Source: Cytobacillus pseudoceanisediminis (lineage in GTDB: Bacteria; Bacillota; Bacilli; Bacillales; Cytobacillaceae). From it: 64,000 nucleotides of DNA. Under the pieces are notes generated by a model. The model did no database searches. It was not told the origin of the DNA and saw only the letters and a program-made list of their open reading frames with translations. The position numbers were made by a program, and so were the translations under genes. Of this stretch, positions 48,828 through 60,315 are shown in pieces. Every line of letters begins with the position of its first letter. Within the stretch, counting starts at the first letter, position 1. Where the stretch lies: positions 310,001-374,000 of the forward strand of contig NZ_CP097349.1 of NCBI RefSeq assembly GCF_023516215.1. Reading direction: 5' to 3'.

Positions 48828-49118
48828 ATGTATCGGTTTTCCATTGAGAATCAAGATTGGATCTTGAGGTTTTCACCCAACATCCAAATAGAAGCAGAAG
48901 AGAAGCAGGCCATCATCAGCTCGATCCTGCAGCTTGGCAAGGATCTCCCTCTATACTCACATGGAGAGTCATTTCTTATTATGAATGACCAATTAGGCAT
49001 CATTGTATTTAATGTTGAGAAAATTCCATCCATGATTTTGACGGTCGCAAACATTGTTACAGAAAATAAATGGTACATCCAAAAAAACCTGACAATAAAG
49101 CGCTATCTTAAAGAATGA
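48828..49118 (+). CDS. Uncharacterised 96-residue protein
   Basis: Soluble, mixed alpha/beta, beginning MYRFSIENQDWILRFSPNIQ; contains YSHGESFLIMNDQLGIIVFN. GGGTGAGG precedes ATG 48828. It occupies the place where B. subtilis has degR, but the sequence does not look like DegR. No family recognised. Confidence 0.65.
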   Translation: MYRFSIENQDWILRFSPNIQIEAEEKQAIISSILQLGKDLPLYSHGESFLIMNDQLGIIVFNVEKIPSMILTVANIVTENKWYIQKNLTIKRYLKE

Positions 49119-49170
49119 TCGGCAAAAGCCATTTTTTTGATAGAAAAAAATTTTGGTCGTCGATAACTTT

Positions 49171-49543
49171 CCAGCTCCACAAGGAATGCAACGACAGCTT
49201 TATCATCGCACGACTAAAAGTGTCAGCTTTTAGGAGGAGCGCCTGCCCCTCGAGGTCACAAGGCTGTCTAGTTGCGGCTCCTAGTGACGAAAGACTAGCC
49301 AATCCCTTCCAAGGAAAGTACACTTCTTGCAGGGCTCGTCTTATGCTTGTCGTCCCTGTGCAGTCGCCTCTACATGTAGGGCAGCCTCCGAAAAAAGGGA
49401 AAGAACTCCTTTCCGAGAGGCTCGTCGTGTGCTTGATGCCCACAGGTTAAGGAAGGCTTCGACGGTATACACACCGCACGACCAAAATAGGCAGCTTTTG
49501 AGAGATATGGCGTTCTTACTGCAAGGCGCTTGCGCTTTTCTTA
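49171..49543 (+). repeat. Interspersed palindromic repeat, family 1, copy E (composite)
   Basis: Fills most of the 540-nt gap before pulA. At least three modules are nested: CAGCTCC...GCGCCTGCCCCTCGAGGTCACAAGGC, a central GGCTCGTCTTATGCTTGTCG and a second GGCTCGTCGTGTGCTTG, the module GCCCACAGG...GGAAGGCTTCG...CGCACGACC shared with copy B, and the end GGCGCTTGCGCTTTTC. Accidental open frames of ~110 codons on both strands overlap here and are not genes. Confidence 0.75.
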
Positions 49544-49590
49544 TTGCAAGCAAATTTATTAGGTAATAAATCACAGGGTCTTCCGCCTTA

Positions 49591-49604
49591 TGCAAACGCT
49601 TTCC
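49591..49604. promoter_or_regulatory. Catabolite-responsive element (cre)-like site upstream of pulA
   Basis: TGCAAACGCTTTCC, two mismatches from the CcpA cre consensus, with the AAACG-CTTT core intact. A -10-like TATAAT lies at 49619-49624, so binding would interfere with transcription start. Suits glucose repression of a starch-degrading enzyme. Confidence 0.5.
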
Positions 49605-49660
49605 TGCATGGATTAATATATAATTGCAGGAAACTTTAAACAATTTGCAAAGGAGGACTT

Positions 49661-52584
49661 ATGTTGAGAGGGTATAAACAGTTTATTTTTCTGGCCGCTG
49701 CTATAATATTGGCGGCATCCAATTTTTTATCCCCATTCATGCAAACGATTGCATCAGCTAAAAAAACGACACAAGGGCTCGATCAGACTACGGCAGTCAC
49801 TATCCATTATCAGCCTGCAGAGGGCAATGCGAAAGATTGGAATTTATGGGTATGGCCTAAAGATGGCGAAGGTCAGGCTTTTGAATTCACTGGTGAAGAT
49901 GAATTTGGACTCACTGCAGAGATTGTACTCCCTGGAATCCATGATGAAGTTGGGTTTATTGTCCGTACTGACAGCTGGGAGAAGGATGGGGAGACCGATT
50001 CATCAATGTACAGAGCGGCAATGATGAAGTATGGGTAAAAGCAGGCGATGAACATACATATACATCACCGCCTGATGGTGAGTACAGGGACTTTCCAGCA
50101 TTTGAAAGGGTGAAGGTAAAACTCCACTACTTTCGATATGACGGTAATTATGAAGGCTGGAATTTATGGACTTGGCCAGAAGGCAAAGATGGCAAAAGAG
50201 TTGATTTTGCAGCAGAAGATGATTTTGGGAAAGTTGCTGAATTTGAGCTTGAAAATCCGGAAGGTATGACAAAGGCCGGATTTATAGTCAGGAAGAGCAT
50301 AGAAGGAAATGACTGGGCAGGCAAGGAATTTAGTGATCGCTTTATTACAAAGTTCGATGAAAATGGGAATGCAGAAATATGGATTGTTCAGGGAACAGAA
50401 AGAATTTATTACAATCCAGCCTATATTGAAAAAGATCCAAAAATAGTGAATGCTTCTATGGATACTTTTAATCAGATTACGCTTGAAACCAATTTTCCTT
50501 TCCAGTGGAGGGATTGGGAATCCATCATTGAAATTGACAATGCCAATATTAAAGAAGTTGTTCCTTTTGACGGGGACGAGGAAAAGGATTTTACAAATAA
50601 AGTAAGAGTGATAACAGAAGATAAACTAGATTTCAGGCAATCATATAAAATTTCTGCAGTTTCATTCGGAGAGGCAGAGGTGAAGATTGGGGATATTGTC
50701 AGATCAAAGGAATTTGATGATGCTTTCTATTATGATGGGAAGCTGGGAAACCAGTATGCGAAAAATCAAACCTCCTTCAGGCTTTGGGCTCCTACAGCAA
50801 GTGAAGCATCGATAGTGCTTTATGACAGCTGGGATGATCAGACTGCTGAAGAACTGCCTCTTAATAGAGGTGAAAAAGGAACCTGGACAACTGTTCTAAA
50901 AGGTAATCAAAATGGGCTGATTTACAATTATAAAGTTAAAATCGGAGGGGAATGGACAGAAGCGACTGATCCCTATGTCCGGGCTGTAACAGTGAATGGC
51001 GACAGGGGCGTTGTGATGGATCTGGATTCAACCGACCCTAAAAAGTGGAATAAACAGAAGCCGAAGTTAAAGAATCCAGAGGACTCCATCATTTATGAAG
51101 TTCATATACGGGACCTTTCGATTCATGAGGACAGCGGCATTAAGCATAAGGGGAAGTTCCTTGGAGCTGCTGAGAAAAGCACTTTAAATTCAAAAGGAGA
51201 AAAAACAGGTTTAAATCATATAAAAGATCTTGGAGTCACACATGTTCAGTTCCTTCCGATTTATGACTACCGGACAGTTGATGAAACAAAACTGGACGAA
51301 CCACAATATAACTGGGGCTATGATCCTAAAAACTATAATGTGCCGGAAGGCTCGTATTCTACTGATCCTTATGATCCAGCTGCAAGAATTACAGAATTGA
51401 AGACAATGATTCAGGAATACCATAAAGAGCAGCTGCGGGTTGTAATGGATGTTGTGTATAATCATGTATTTGCAGTAAATGAATCCAGTTTCCATAAGCT
51501 TGTTCCAGGCTACTATTTCCGCTATAACGAAGATGGAACACTTGCCAATGGCACAGGAGTCGGCAATGATACAGCTTCGGAAAGAAAAATGATGCAGAAA
51601 TTTATCGTCGACTCTGTTGCATATTGGGCTGAGGAATATAATCTTGATGGATTCCGCTTCGATCTGATGGGCATTCATGATACTGAAACAATGAATAAAG
51701 TAAGAAAGGCATTGGATAAAATTGATCCTACTATCATTATCATTGGGGAGGGATGGGATTTAAACACACCACTGGCAGCTGAAAGAAAGGCCAATCAGAA
51801 AAATGCCGAAGATATGCCTGGCATTGGCCATTTCAACGATGGCATCCGGGATGGTTTAAAAGGCAGTGTGTTTGATGAACTGGATAAAGGTTTTGTAAAT
51901 GGCAAACAAGGCATGGAAAACTTTGTTCAGCAAGGAATTGCAGCAGGATTGGAATATCCGGGCACTATGGCCACATACAAAGATCCTGAACAGGCGGTTA
52001 CCTATGCTGAGGCGCATGATAACCACACTCTTTGGGATAAGCTTGAACTGACTAATCCAGACGCAGCGGAGGAATCAAGAAAGAAAATGCATAAATTGGC
52101 ATCTTCCATTATACTGACATCCCAAGGAATCAGCTTTGTTCATGCAGGCCAGGAATTCATGCGGACAAAATACGGGGATCACAACAGCTATAAATCCCCT
52201 GACAGTGTAAATCAGTTAGACTGGGACCGCCGAACAGATTTCAGCGGGGAAGTAGACTATTTTAAAGGTCTGATTAAGCTCAGAAAGCATTATAAATCGT
52301 TTAGAATGACATCAGCTGAGGATATTCAATCAAAGCTTGAATTTATTGATGCCCCAGATAATACGGTGGCATATAGACTGGATGCAAAAGGCCTAAAAGA
52401 TAGAGCGAAAGAGATTGTTGTAATCCATAATGCAAATACAGAAACAGCCAAAATAACACTTCCAGGCAAGGGCCCTTGGCATTTGCTTGCAGACGGAAAA
52501 CAGGCAGGGATAAAAACCCTAAAGATATATCAGTCAAAAACAATTGAAGTACCTGCACAAACAAGCTTTATTCTAAAAAGGTAA
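49661..52584 (+). CDS. pulA: Secreted type I pullulanase (frameshifted)
   Basis: About 974 residues. Debranching enzyme cutting alpha-1,6 bonds in pullulan and starch, acting outside the cell. Signal peptide ends near SPFMQTIASAKK. Two tandem CBM41 starch-binding domains follow (each with NLWxWP: DWNLWVWP, GWNLWTWP), then a CBM48-like domain and the GH13_14 catalytic barrel with YNWGYDPKNYNVPE, VMDVVYNHVF, GFRFDLMGIHD (nucleophile), IIIGEGWDL (acid/base) and EAHDNHTLWDK. One base is missing in G4 49988-49991; adding it gives KDGGDRFINVQSGNDEVWV, which parallels the second CBM41. AAGGAGG precedes ATG 49661. Confidence 0.94.
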
Positions 52585-52593
52585 GTAACGGAG

Positions 52594-52626
52594 GAGAATC
52601 CTGTCAGGGGATTCTTCTTTTGTTTT
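52594..52626 (+). terminator. Terminator after pulA
   Basis: GAGAATCC-TGTCAGG-GGATTCTTC plus T-rich tail. Confidence 0.8.
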
Positions 52627-52755
52627 GCTTAGCGGAACAGATTGTTTTAAAAATTTCATAACTATATAGGTATTTTAACTCCCTTTGCTAAATTTTTAGG
52701 TTAATATTAAAATAGATGTCTACAATTTGTTCTACAATGCAAAGGGAGCTAAAGT

Positions 52756-54917
52756 ATGAAATTGATAATCGCGGAAAAACCCGATCAGGGTATGACGCTG
52801 GCTTCTGTTTTTAAAATGAAGAAACACCAGGGATATATTGAGATCCTTCCGAACGATATATTTCCCCAAGGGGCTCATGTTACTTGGGCTATAGGCCACC
52901 TATGCCAGCTGTCTGCCCCTGAAAAATACAAGAAGGATTGGAAAAAGTGGTCATTGGATACATTGCCCATAATTCCGGAGCAATTTCAATATGAAGTGAC
53001 AAAGGATAAAGCAAAACAATTTAATATAATCAAACAGCTTGCTTCTAATCCTAACTTAACAGAAATTATCCATGCTGGTGATGCAGGGAGAGAAGGCGAG
53101 CTTATCATCCGGAATATTCTAAGGCTTACCGGTACCAGAGTGCCCATGAAAAGGCTCTGGATCTCTTCCTTGACTCCTAAAGCCATAAAGGAAGGGTTTC
53201 TTACCCTGCTGGATGAAAGTGACACAAGGAACTTATATTATGAAGCCTATACGAGAGCATGTGCCGACTGGATCGTTGGCATGAATGCTTCACGATTATA
53301 CAGTCTTCTTCTGCAGCAGAAAGGCTTCTCGGATGTTTTTTCAGTAGGAAGGGTTCAGACTCCCACTTTAGCTTTAATCGTAAAAAGGGAACAGGAAATC
53401 CAGAATTTTGTTTCCGAACCTTTCTGGGAAGTAAATGCACAGTTTAAAGTAAACGGGAAAAAATATACCGGCAAGTGGGAAAAAGATGGGGAATCAAGAA
53501 TTAAGACGAAGGAGCTTGCCGAAAAGATTGCGGCATTCTGCAGGGACAAAGATGCACAGGTAGAAGATGTGCAGGCCGAAAAAAAGAATTCCTGCCGCCG
53601 ATGCTTTATAACCTTTCTGCATTGCAGGCAGAAACCAACCGCAGATTCAAATTCCCGCCCAAAAAAACACTTGATGTATTGCAGAAGCTTTATCAAAAAG
53701 GAATCGTTTCATATCCTCGCTCAGATTCCAGGCATGTAACAGAAGGAGAAGCGGAAATGTTTCCGGAGATCCTCAGGAAAATGGAAACAAAAGATGAGTA
53801 TAAGGAATTTTTCCCTTTGCCTTCAAGCTCGATTTTGCAGAATAAACGGTATGTGAATGATAAAAAGGTAACTGATCACTATGCCATTATTCCGACCGAA
53901 CAAGTGCCCGACCTGGTAAGATTATCTTCGGATGAAAAAATTCTCTATGACCTGATCGTTAGGAGCTTAATAGCTGCACATTATGGAAAAGCTGTAACAG
54001 AATATACAACTATTAAAACCCTTGCAGATGGAAGAGCTTTGTTTTTATCCAAGGGAAAAGTACAGCTTGAAGAAGGCTGGAGAAAAGTGATTCCGCAGCA
54101 GGAGAAGGAAAAGGAACCGATTCTGCCTTTATTGCAGGCGGGTGATCAAGGTACAGTGTTAAAGGCGGATGTAAAAGAAAGCAAAACCCAGCCGCCAAAA
54201 AGGTATACGGAAGGCCAGCTGATTACACTGATGAAAACGGCCGGGAAGCAAATCGAAGATAAGGAACTTGAGAAGGTCCTGATGAAGACGGAAGGCCTTG
54301 GAACGGAAGCTACAAGGGCGGGAATCATCACAATGCTGAAGGAGCGCAAATACATTGATATAAAGAAGAATCTTGTATATGCAAACTCAAAAGCAAAAAT
54401 CCTGATAGAAGCAATAGGCACAGAAATACTGGCTTCTCCAGAAATGACAGCCAAATGGGAACAGCGGCTGAAGGATATTTCGGATGGTCAGGCATCCCCC
54501 AAACAATTCATGGAGCAAACCAATAAAATGGTTGGCCATTTGATTTCCGCCTCCATTGAACATGCGGGAAAGTGGACATTCTCTGAGGAAGATAAAGAGG
54601 GGTTCACGCCCGGGAAATTCAAGCAAAAAAGAGCAGTCAATCTGGGCAAATGCATGCTGTGTGATGGTAAAGCTGTTGATAAGGGGAGCTTTTATGGCTG
54701 CTCCAATTATAATAAAACAAAATGCACTTTCACTATTTCCAAAAGCATTATGGGCAAGACGATGACTCAGAAACTGATCAAACAGCTACTGAAGGATGGG
54801 GAAACAGACTTAGTTGAAGGTTTTACAAGCAAAGGAAAGGATAAAACATTTTCAGCTAAATTAACCTGGGACCGACAGGAGAATAGAGTCAAATTTCTCT
54901 TCCCGCAAAAGACCTGA
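52756..54917 (+). CDS. topB: DNA topoisomerase III (frameshifted)
   Basis: Type IA topoisomerase, about 720 residues after correction, close to B. subtilis TopB (727). TOPRIM domain: LIIAEKPDQG and IIHAGDAGREGELI. Active-site Tyr in GIVSYPRSDSRHV; GLGTEATRAGII is the domain II/III signature. A C-terminal zinc-like region CMLCDGKAVDKGSFYGC...C is present. The break at A7 53579-53585 is mended by one A (AEKKEFLPPMLYNLSALQAE). AAAGGGAG precedes ATG 52756. Confidence 0.95.
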
Positions 54918-55069
54918 ATTTGCTTGCTGCAGCGAATTTCCTTGTCTCCATTTTCCAACTGTAGTAAAATCGTTAAAGTCTTATAATTGTTAATGAATGA
55001 AATAAAGTGGACATGGCGCTCTGCGCATTTATAATATCTGAATTTATATCTTTGAATTTTGAGAATGGT

Positions 55070-55190
55070 CTAGCTCGAGCGGCTACCCCCTCGAGATCAC
55101 AAGTCAATCCTCCCAAAGAGGCAAAGAACGCCTTTCTGATAGGCTCGTCTTGTGTTTGTCGGGGGTGGGCAAGGCGCTTGCGCTTTTCTA
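55070..55190 (+). repeat. Interspersed palindromic repeat, family 1, copy F
   Basis: Near-identical layout to copy D: CTACCCCCTCGA/TCGGGGGTGGG arms, TCACAAG/CTTGTG, central AGAGGC...GCCTTT, and GGCGCTTGCGCTTTTCTAA at the end, 19 nt before the mntR start codon. Confidence 0.85.
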
Positions 55191-55191
55191 A

Positions 55192-55632
<441 letters not shown>

Positions 55633-55633
<1 letters not shown>

Positions 55634-55664
55634 AAACCTGACTGCTTTCGTCAGGTTTTTTTCA
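55633..55664 (+). terminator. Terminator after mntR
   Basis: AAACCTGAC-TGCTTTC-GTCAGGTTTTTT. Confidence 0.87.
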
Positions 55665-55678
55665 TGCACCGGACTTTT

Positions 55679-55897
55679 TTAATAGAAGCTGGGAAAATCA
55701 TCAAAAGATGACGCAAAGGAAGGATTCAGATATATCGAACCATCTTCGTTTTCATAAATTTGAATACCTTCAATCAAGCCTTCTTTAGCCTCCAATAGTG
55801 CTTTCCGATAAGAAATGATCCTTCCTCCGGAAGTCTGGAATGAAATAATCTCTTCATTGTTGTTTCTGTAGACTGCAGTCAGCTGTTCACCGTTCAT
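55679..55897 (-). CDS. DUF3892-like small protein
   Basis: A 72-residue protein, beginning MNGEQLTAVYRNNNEEIISF, with the closing IYLNPSFASSFDDFPSF. The pattern (strand-rich, internal GxIxSYRKALLEAKEG) resembles the DUF3892 family; function unknown. AAGGAGTG precedes ATG 55897. Convergent with mntR. Confidence 0.72.
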   Translation of the reverse strand: MNGEQLTAVYRNNNEEIISFQTSGGRIISYRKALLEAKEGLIEGIQIYENEDGSIYLNPSFASSFDDFPSFY

Positions 55898-56039
55898 ATA
55901 AACACTCCTTATTCATTTTCTATCAGTATTGTTGACTTTTTTAACATTTTATAATCAGAGGTATTTTTGATAATCTTAGCGAATTTAAAATATTGGGAAC
56001 TTTTTAATGAACAATCGTATGCATACACGGGGGGATATG

Positions 56040-56744
56040 ATGAGCACTTTTAACTGGTCTGCAGAAGCAGAGAGGCTTTGGGATGAAAATTCGGAATCAT
56101 GGAATGCAAAGAGTGCAGCAATGTGGGAGGAAGGGAGCCGAAAGGATATCATCTCCTTCTTCGAAAAGCATGTCAAAAAGGGATCTGCCGTATGTGACCT
56201 TGGATGCGGTGATGGGTATGGTTCATATAAACTTGCTTTGGCTGGCTATAAAGTTATCGGGATTGATGTCTCTGAAGAGATGATACATAAAGCAGAAAAA
56301 TTGAACGAAAAAACAGGTGCGGTATTTAAGAAAGAAGACATTTCAGATCTTACCCTTGAAGAGAATGCACTTGATGCGGTCCTTGCCATCAATTCACTGG
56401 AATGGACAGAGAGCCCGCTGGATGTATTAAAAGAAATTCGGCGAACTGTTAAGCCGGGCGGAAGGGCATGTATAGGCATTCTTGGTCCAACAGCTGCACC
56501 CAGGGCTAACAGCTACCGCAGGCTTTATAAGGAAAAAGTTATCTGCAATACCATGATGCCGTGGGAGTTTGAACGGCTTGCAAAAGAAAACGGATGGTCA
56601 AAGATTGATGAACTTGGTGTTTATAAAAAAGCATCAGACCAGCTTTCAAAAGGCTCGCTGACGGATGAGCTAAAGCAATCATTATCTTTTATGTGGATCT
56701 TTATGCTTGAAAACAGGAAAAATGAAGGGATGGGAAGAGAATGA
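56040..56744 (+). CDS. SAM-dependent methyltransferase (class I)
   Basis: A 234-residue Rossmann-fold methyltransferase. SAM-binding motif I VCDLGCGDGYGSYKLA near residue 58, acidic GIDVSEEMIHKAEKL, and LAINSLEWTESPLDVLKEIR as post-motif. I use ATG 56040 (MSTFNWSAEAERLW) with GGGGGG five bases upstream; ATGs at 56037 and 56007 are in frame alternatives. The downstream AIM24-like gene overlaps its stop by 4 nt, so the two are co-translated. Substrate unknown. Confidence 0.85.
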   Translation: MSTFNWSAEAERLWDENSESWNAKSAAMWEEGSRKDIISFFEKHVKKGSAVCDLGCGDGYGSYKLALAGYKVIGIDVSEEMIHKAEKLNEKTGAVFKKEDISDLTLEENALDAVLAINSLEWTESPLDVLKEIRRTVKPGGRACIGILGPTAAPRANSYRRLYKEKVICNTMMPWEFERLAKENGWSKIDELGVYKKASDQLSKGSLTDELKQSLSFMWIFMLENRKNEGMGRE

Positions 56745-57433
56745 GCAGATATTCAATTGAAGAGTTTGTAAAGCAGACAAAACAGCAGGATAAAGGAGAA
56801 GGATTATTTGAACTTGAAACACCAAGGATGCTCGAAATTAATTTAACCAGCCAGGTTTGGGCTAAAGCAGGCGGGATGGTTTCCTACCGCGGCCAAATTA
56901 AGTTTGAACGCGAGGGGATACTCGAGCATGGCTTAGGAAAAATGTTTAAAAAGGCACTTACTGGAGAAGGGGCAGCTTTAATGAAAGCTACGGGCAACGG
57001 AAAGCTGTACCTTGCAGACCAAGGAAAGAAAATTTCAATTCTGAATCTCGATGGAGATGCCATCTTTGTAAATGGGAATGATCTGCTTGCATTCGAGCCT
57101 TCCATCAGCTGGGACATTAAGTTAATGAAGAGGATGGCAGGCATGCTTGCAGGAGGTTTGTTCAACGTCCGTTTAGAAGGAACAGGAATGGTGGCTATCA
57201 CTTCTCACTATGAGCCGCTGACACTCTTGGTTACTCCTGATAATCCGGTGTATACGGATCCAAATGCGACAGTTGCATGGTCAGGTACACTGCAGCCGGA
57301 ATTTGTGACAGATATCTCATTTAAAACGTTCCTTGGAAGAGGAAGCGGAGAGTCGATCCAAATGAAGTTTTCAGGCAACGGCTTTGTAGTAGTTCAGCCA
57401 TTTGAAGAAGTGTATTATGCTCAGCAATCATAA
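56741..57433 (+). CDS. AIM24-family protein
   Basis: A 230-residue beta-rich protein of the AIM24 (DUF124) family, with VWAKAGGMVSYRGQIKF and GLFNVRLEGTGMVAITS typical of the two related halves, and near the end SGNGFVVVQPFEE. No membrane segment or catalytic motif. The ATGA overlap with the methyltransferase suggests linked function. Homologues of this family are implicated in tellurite resistance or membrane/mitochondrial organisation; its role here is unknown. Confidence 0.85.
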   Translation: MSRYSIEEFVKQTKQQDKGEGLFELETPRMLEINLTSQVWAKAGGMVSYRGQIKFEREGILEHGLGKMFKKALTGEGAALMKATGNGKLYLADQGKKISILNLDGDAIFVNGNDLLAFEPSISWDIKLMKRMAGMLAGGLFNVRLEGTGMVAITSHYEPLTLLVTPDNPVYTDPNATVAWSGTLQPEFVTDISFKTFLGRGSGESIQMKFSGNGFVVVQPFEEVYYAQQS

Positions 57434-57484
57434 GGAAAAGCCGGTATTTGAGAGGGGCAAACCTCTCAAATACCGGCTTTTTTC
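57434..57484. terminator. Long terminator hairpin between AIM24 gene and metA
   Basis: AAAAGCCGGTATTTGAGAGG / CCTCTCAAATACCGGCTTTTTT, a ~20-bp near-perfect stem that can serve both convergent genes. Confidence 0.92.
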
Positions 57485-57523
57485 ATGCTTTGCTGCAAAT
57501 TAAGTTATCCGTTCACTGCACTA

Positions 57524-58432
57524 TTAATCCCAATCATAAGGAGTTTCCTGGTAAACATAGTAGTTCAGCCAGTTGGAAAACATTAAATGGGCATGTGACC
57601 GCCATTTATTATGGGGGTTTCTGCCGGGATCATTATTCGGGAAATAGTGTTTTGGCATAGGGACCTGCAGGCCTCTGGTTCTGTCTCTTGTGTATTCTTC
57701 CGCAAGTGTGCCTGCTTCATATTCCAGGTGTCCTGTTACCATGATTTGTCTTCCGCCGTTGGCACTCATGATGAAAGGACCCGCTTCCTCAGATGATGAC
57801 AGGAGCTTGACTTCCGGGTGTTTCAGCAGTTGCTCTGTATAAACATCAGTATGGCGCGAATGCGGAGCAAAGTAGATGTCATCGAATCCTCTCAATAATT
57901 TCTCGCTTCTGTCATGAACTTCATGAAGGTAAACGCCTGAGCACTTTTCAGGCAGCTCATATTTTCCGATTCCAAAGTGATAGAATAACGCTGCCTGTGC
58001 TCCCCAGCATATATGCAGGGTGGAAGTAACATTCGTTTTCGTCCACTCCATTATTACGGTTAGTTCCTCCCAATAGTCCACTTCTTTAAAGTCGAGAAGC
58101 TCTACAGGTGCTCCAGTTATGATCATCCCGTCAAATTTGCGGTTTCGGACTTGCTCAAACGTAGTATAGAATTGTTCGAGATGCATAGGACTGGTATTTT
58201 TTGATTGATGTGTGGCAGTTTTTAAAAACGAGATGTTCACCTGTAAAGGCGTATTTCCAAGGAGTCTTAAAAGGTGTGCTTCGGTTTTTTCTTTTTCAGG
58301 CATCAAATTCAGGATGAGGATATTTAATGGGCGAATATCCTGCTGTTTGGCACGGTCCTCATCCATGATAAATATATTTTCTTCCTCTAAGATCTCCCTT
58401 GCAGGAAGCAGCTTAGGAATTTTTATTGGCAA
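57524..58432 (-). CDS. metA: Homoserine O-acetyltransferase (MetA)
   Basis: First committed step of methionine synthesis, 302 residues, intact. Catalytic Cys142 in [11 protein letters not shown], His235 and Glu237 in TGHLEYEAG. Residue 111 is Glu (TGAPVE): in the B. cereus enzyme Glu111 selects acetyl-CoA, whereas Gly111 selects succinyl-CoA in E. coli, so despite the usual 'succinyl' label this enzyme is predicted to acetylate homoserine. I see no S-box riboswitch in the ~180-nt leader shared with divergent fhs, so control by SAM is not evident here. Confidence 0.94.
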   Translation of the reverse strand: MPIKIPKLLPAREILEEENIFIMDEDRAKQQDIRPLNILILNLMPEKEKTEAHLLRLLGNTPLQVNISFLKTATHQSKNTSPMHLEQFYTTFEQVRNRKFDGMIITGAPVELLDFKEVDYWEELTVIMEWTKTNVTSTLHICWGAQAALFYHFGIGKYELPEKCSGVYLHEVHDRSEKLLRGFDDIYFAPHSRHTDVYTEQLLKHPEVKLLSSSEEAGPFIMSANGGRQIMVTGHLEYEAGTLAEEYTRDRTRGLQVPMPKHYFPNNDPGRNPHNKWRSHAHLMFSNWLNYYVYQETPYDWD

Positions 58433-58612
58433 GTGATCATCTCCCTGTGCAAAAATTCAATTAAACTTATTATAAAGACGATTCGAAATTGTATCAATGC
58501 TTCACTGTGTGAAAATGCGAAAATATCAAAAGTAAATGACAATATTTCGATTCGGGGATGGTACAATATAGCTGTAAGGAACCTATACATATTGGATTCT
58601 AGGGGGATAAAA

Positions 58613-60301
58613 ATGAATGTGAAACCGATTGTAAAATCAGACATTGAAATTGCCCAGGCATCTGCAATGAAGCCTATTGCGGAAATAGCTGAAAAAATCG
58701 GGCTCTTAGAGGATGATCTGGAGCTTTTCGGCAAGTATAAAGCAAAATTATCCGCTGATACCTTAAAGAAATTAAGTACGAAAGAAAGCGGAAAAATAAT
58801 TCTTGTCACCTCCATTAATCCGACACCTGCAGGAGAAGGAAAATCCACAGTAACAGTCGGTCTTGCCGATGCTTTCAACAGACTTGGCAAAAAAGCTATG
58901 GTCGCGATGAGGGAACCTTCTCTTGGGCCAACTATGGGAATCAAAGGCGGAGCAACCGGCGGAGGGTATTCGCAGGTTCTGCCGATGGAAGACATCAATC
59001 TGCATTTTACCGGTGATCTTCACGCAATCACTACAGCCAATAATGCATTGGCTGCCCTGATTGATAATCACCTCCAGCAGGGGAATCTGTTAAATATTGA
59101 CCAGAGAAGGATAGTATGGAAGCGTGCCCTGGATTTGAACGACCGTGCATTAAGAAAAATAGTCATTGGCCTTGGAGGGCCTGTACAAGGTGTTCCGAGA
59201 GAAGATGGATTTGATATCACTGTGGCTTCAGAAATTATGGCCGTCCTATGCCTTGCCTCCGACCTTCAGAACTTGAAGGAAAGACTGGGGAAAATGGTGA
59301 TAGCATACAATTATGATAAACAGCCGGTAACAGTAGCCGATCTTGGAGTGGAAGGAGCTCTTACCTTGCTTCTTAAAGAAGCAGTCAAACCTAATCTGGT
59401 GCAGACAATTGAACATACACCGGCATTGGTTCATGGCGGCCCGTTTGCAAATATTGCTCATGGGTGCAACAGTGTGATTGCAACTGCCGCTGCCTCCAAG
59501 CTGGCTGACTATGTAGTGACAGAAGCCGGTTTTGGCGCGGATCTTGGTGCTGAAAAGTTTTTAAATATTAAAGCCAGAACAGAGGGCATTGACCCTGAAG
59601 CAGTGGTGATTGTAGCTACAATCCGTGCTCTAAAAATGCATGGCGGCTTGTCAAAAGCAGAATTGGGCAAAGAAGATACTGAAGCACTCACTAAAGGCTT
59701 TGCTAATTTAAAAAAGCATATTGAAACAATTGAAAGTTTTGGCCTTCCGTATGTAGTGGCTATTAACCGGTTTATTTCCGATAGCGAGAATGAAATAGAG
59801 GTCCTTACAGAACTTTGCAGTGAGGCCGGCATGCCAGTGGCGCTGACAGAGGTTTGGGAAAAAGGCGGGCAGGGAGGAATTGAGCTGGCCGAGAAGCTCC
59901 TGGGAATTTTGGATGAAAAAGCAGCGAATTTCAGCCACCTATATGATTTATCTTTGCCTCTTGAGGAGAAAATTCTAACAGTAGCCCAGACGGTTTATGG
60001 TGCAAGCAAAGTGGAATACTCAACTAAAGCCAAAAAGCAGATAAAAGACTTTGAAAGCTTTGGCTGGGGCGTCCTGCCGGTTTGTATGGCTAAAACACAA
60101 TATTCATTATCTGATGATCCTTCAAAGCTTGGAAGGCCATCAGATTTTACCATTACTATACGCGAGCTGAAGCCATCTATTGGTGCAGGATTCATTGTAG
60201 CACTCACCGGTGATGTGATGACTATGCCTGGATTGCCTAAAGCCCCTGCAGCCATGAACATGGATGTAGATGAAGATGGGAATGCTGTCGGCCTATTTTA
60301 A
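58613..60301 (+). CDS. fhs: Formate-tetrahydrofolate ligase
   Basis: ATP-dependent formation of 10-formyl-THF, feeding purine synthesis and one-carbon metabolism. 562 residues, family-typical. Begins [21 protein letters not shown]-loop [14 protein letters not shown] near residue 65; [20 protein letters not shown] and [14 protein letters not shown] are FTHFS signatures. ATG 58613 with AGGGGGAT; the in-frame extension to 58433 is non-homologous. Frame intact. Followed after 14 nt by an unknown gene. Divergent from metA; together they link methionine and C1 supply. Confidence 0.96.
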   Translation: MNVKPIVKSDIEIAQASAMKPIAEIAEKIGLLEDDLELFGKYKAKLSADTLKKLSTKESGKIILVTSINPTPAGEGKSTVTVGLADAFNRLGKKAMVAMREPSLGPTMGIKGGATGGGYSQVLPMEDINLHFTGDLHAITTANNALAALIDNHLQQGNLLNIDQRRIVWKRALDLNDRALRKIVIGLGGPVQGVPREDGFDITVASEIMAVLCLASDLQNLKERLGKMVIAYNYDKQPVTVADLGVEGALTLLLKEAVKPNLVQTIEHTPALVHGGPFANIAHGCNSVIATAAASKLADYVVTEAGFGADLGAEKFLNIKARTEGIDPEAVVIVATIRALKMHGGLSKAELGKEDTEALTKGFANLKKHIETIESFGLPYVVAINRFISDSENEIEVLTELCSEAGMPVALTEVWEKGGQGGIELAEKLLGILDEKAANFSHLYDLSLPLEEKILTVAQTVYGASKVEYSTKAKKQIKDFESFGWGVLPVCMAKTQYSLSDDPSKLGRPSDFTITIRELKPSIGAGFIVALTGDVMTMPGLPKAPAAMNMDVDEDGNAVGLF

Positions 60302-60315
60302 GGGGGAATTAGCCC

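Noticed and set aside
49108..49566. Open frames of ~80-111 codons on both strands
   Set aside because: They lie entirely in the composite family 1 repeat, overlap on opposite strands, lack ribosome sites and have no family resemblance; GC-rich repeat sequence depletes stop codons.
58433..58612. 60-residue N-terminal extension of fhs
   Set aside because: Would start at a non-canonical site with no ribosome site; homologous sequence begins at ATG 58613 with AGGGGGAT upstream.
58433..58612. S-box (SAM) riboswitch in the metA leader
   Set aside because: MetA-type genes in Bacillus often have one, but I find none of the conserved S-box core in the short metA-fhs interval.
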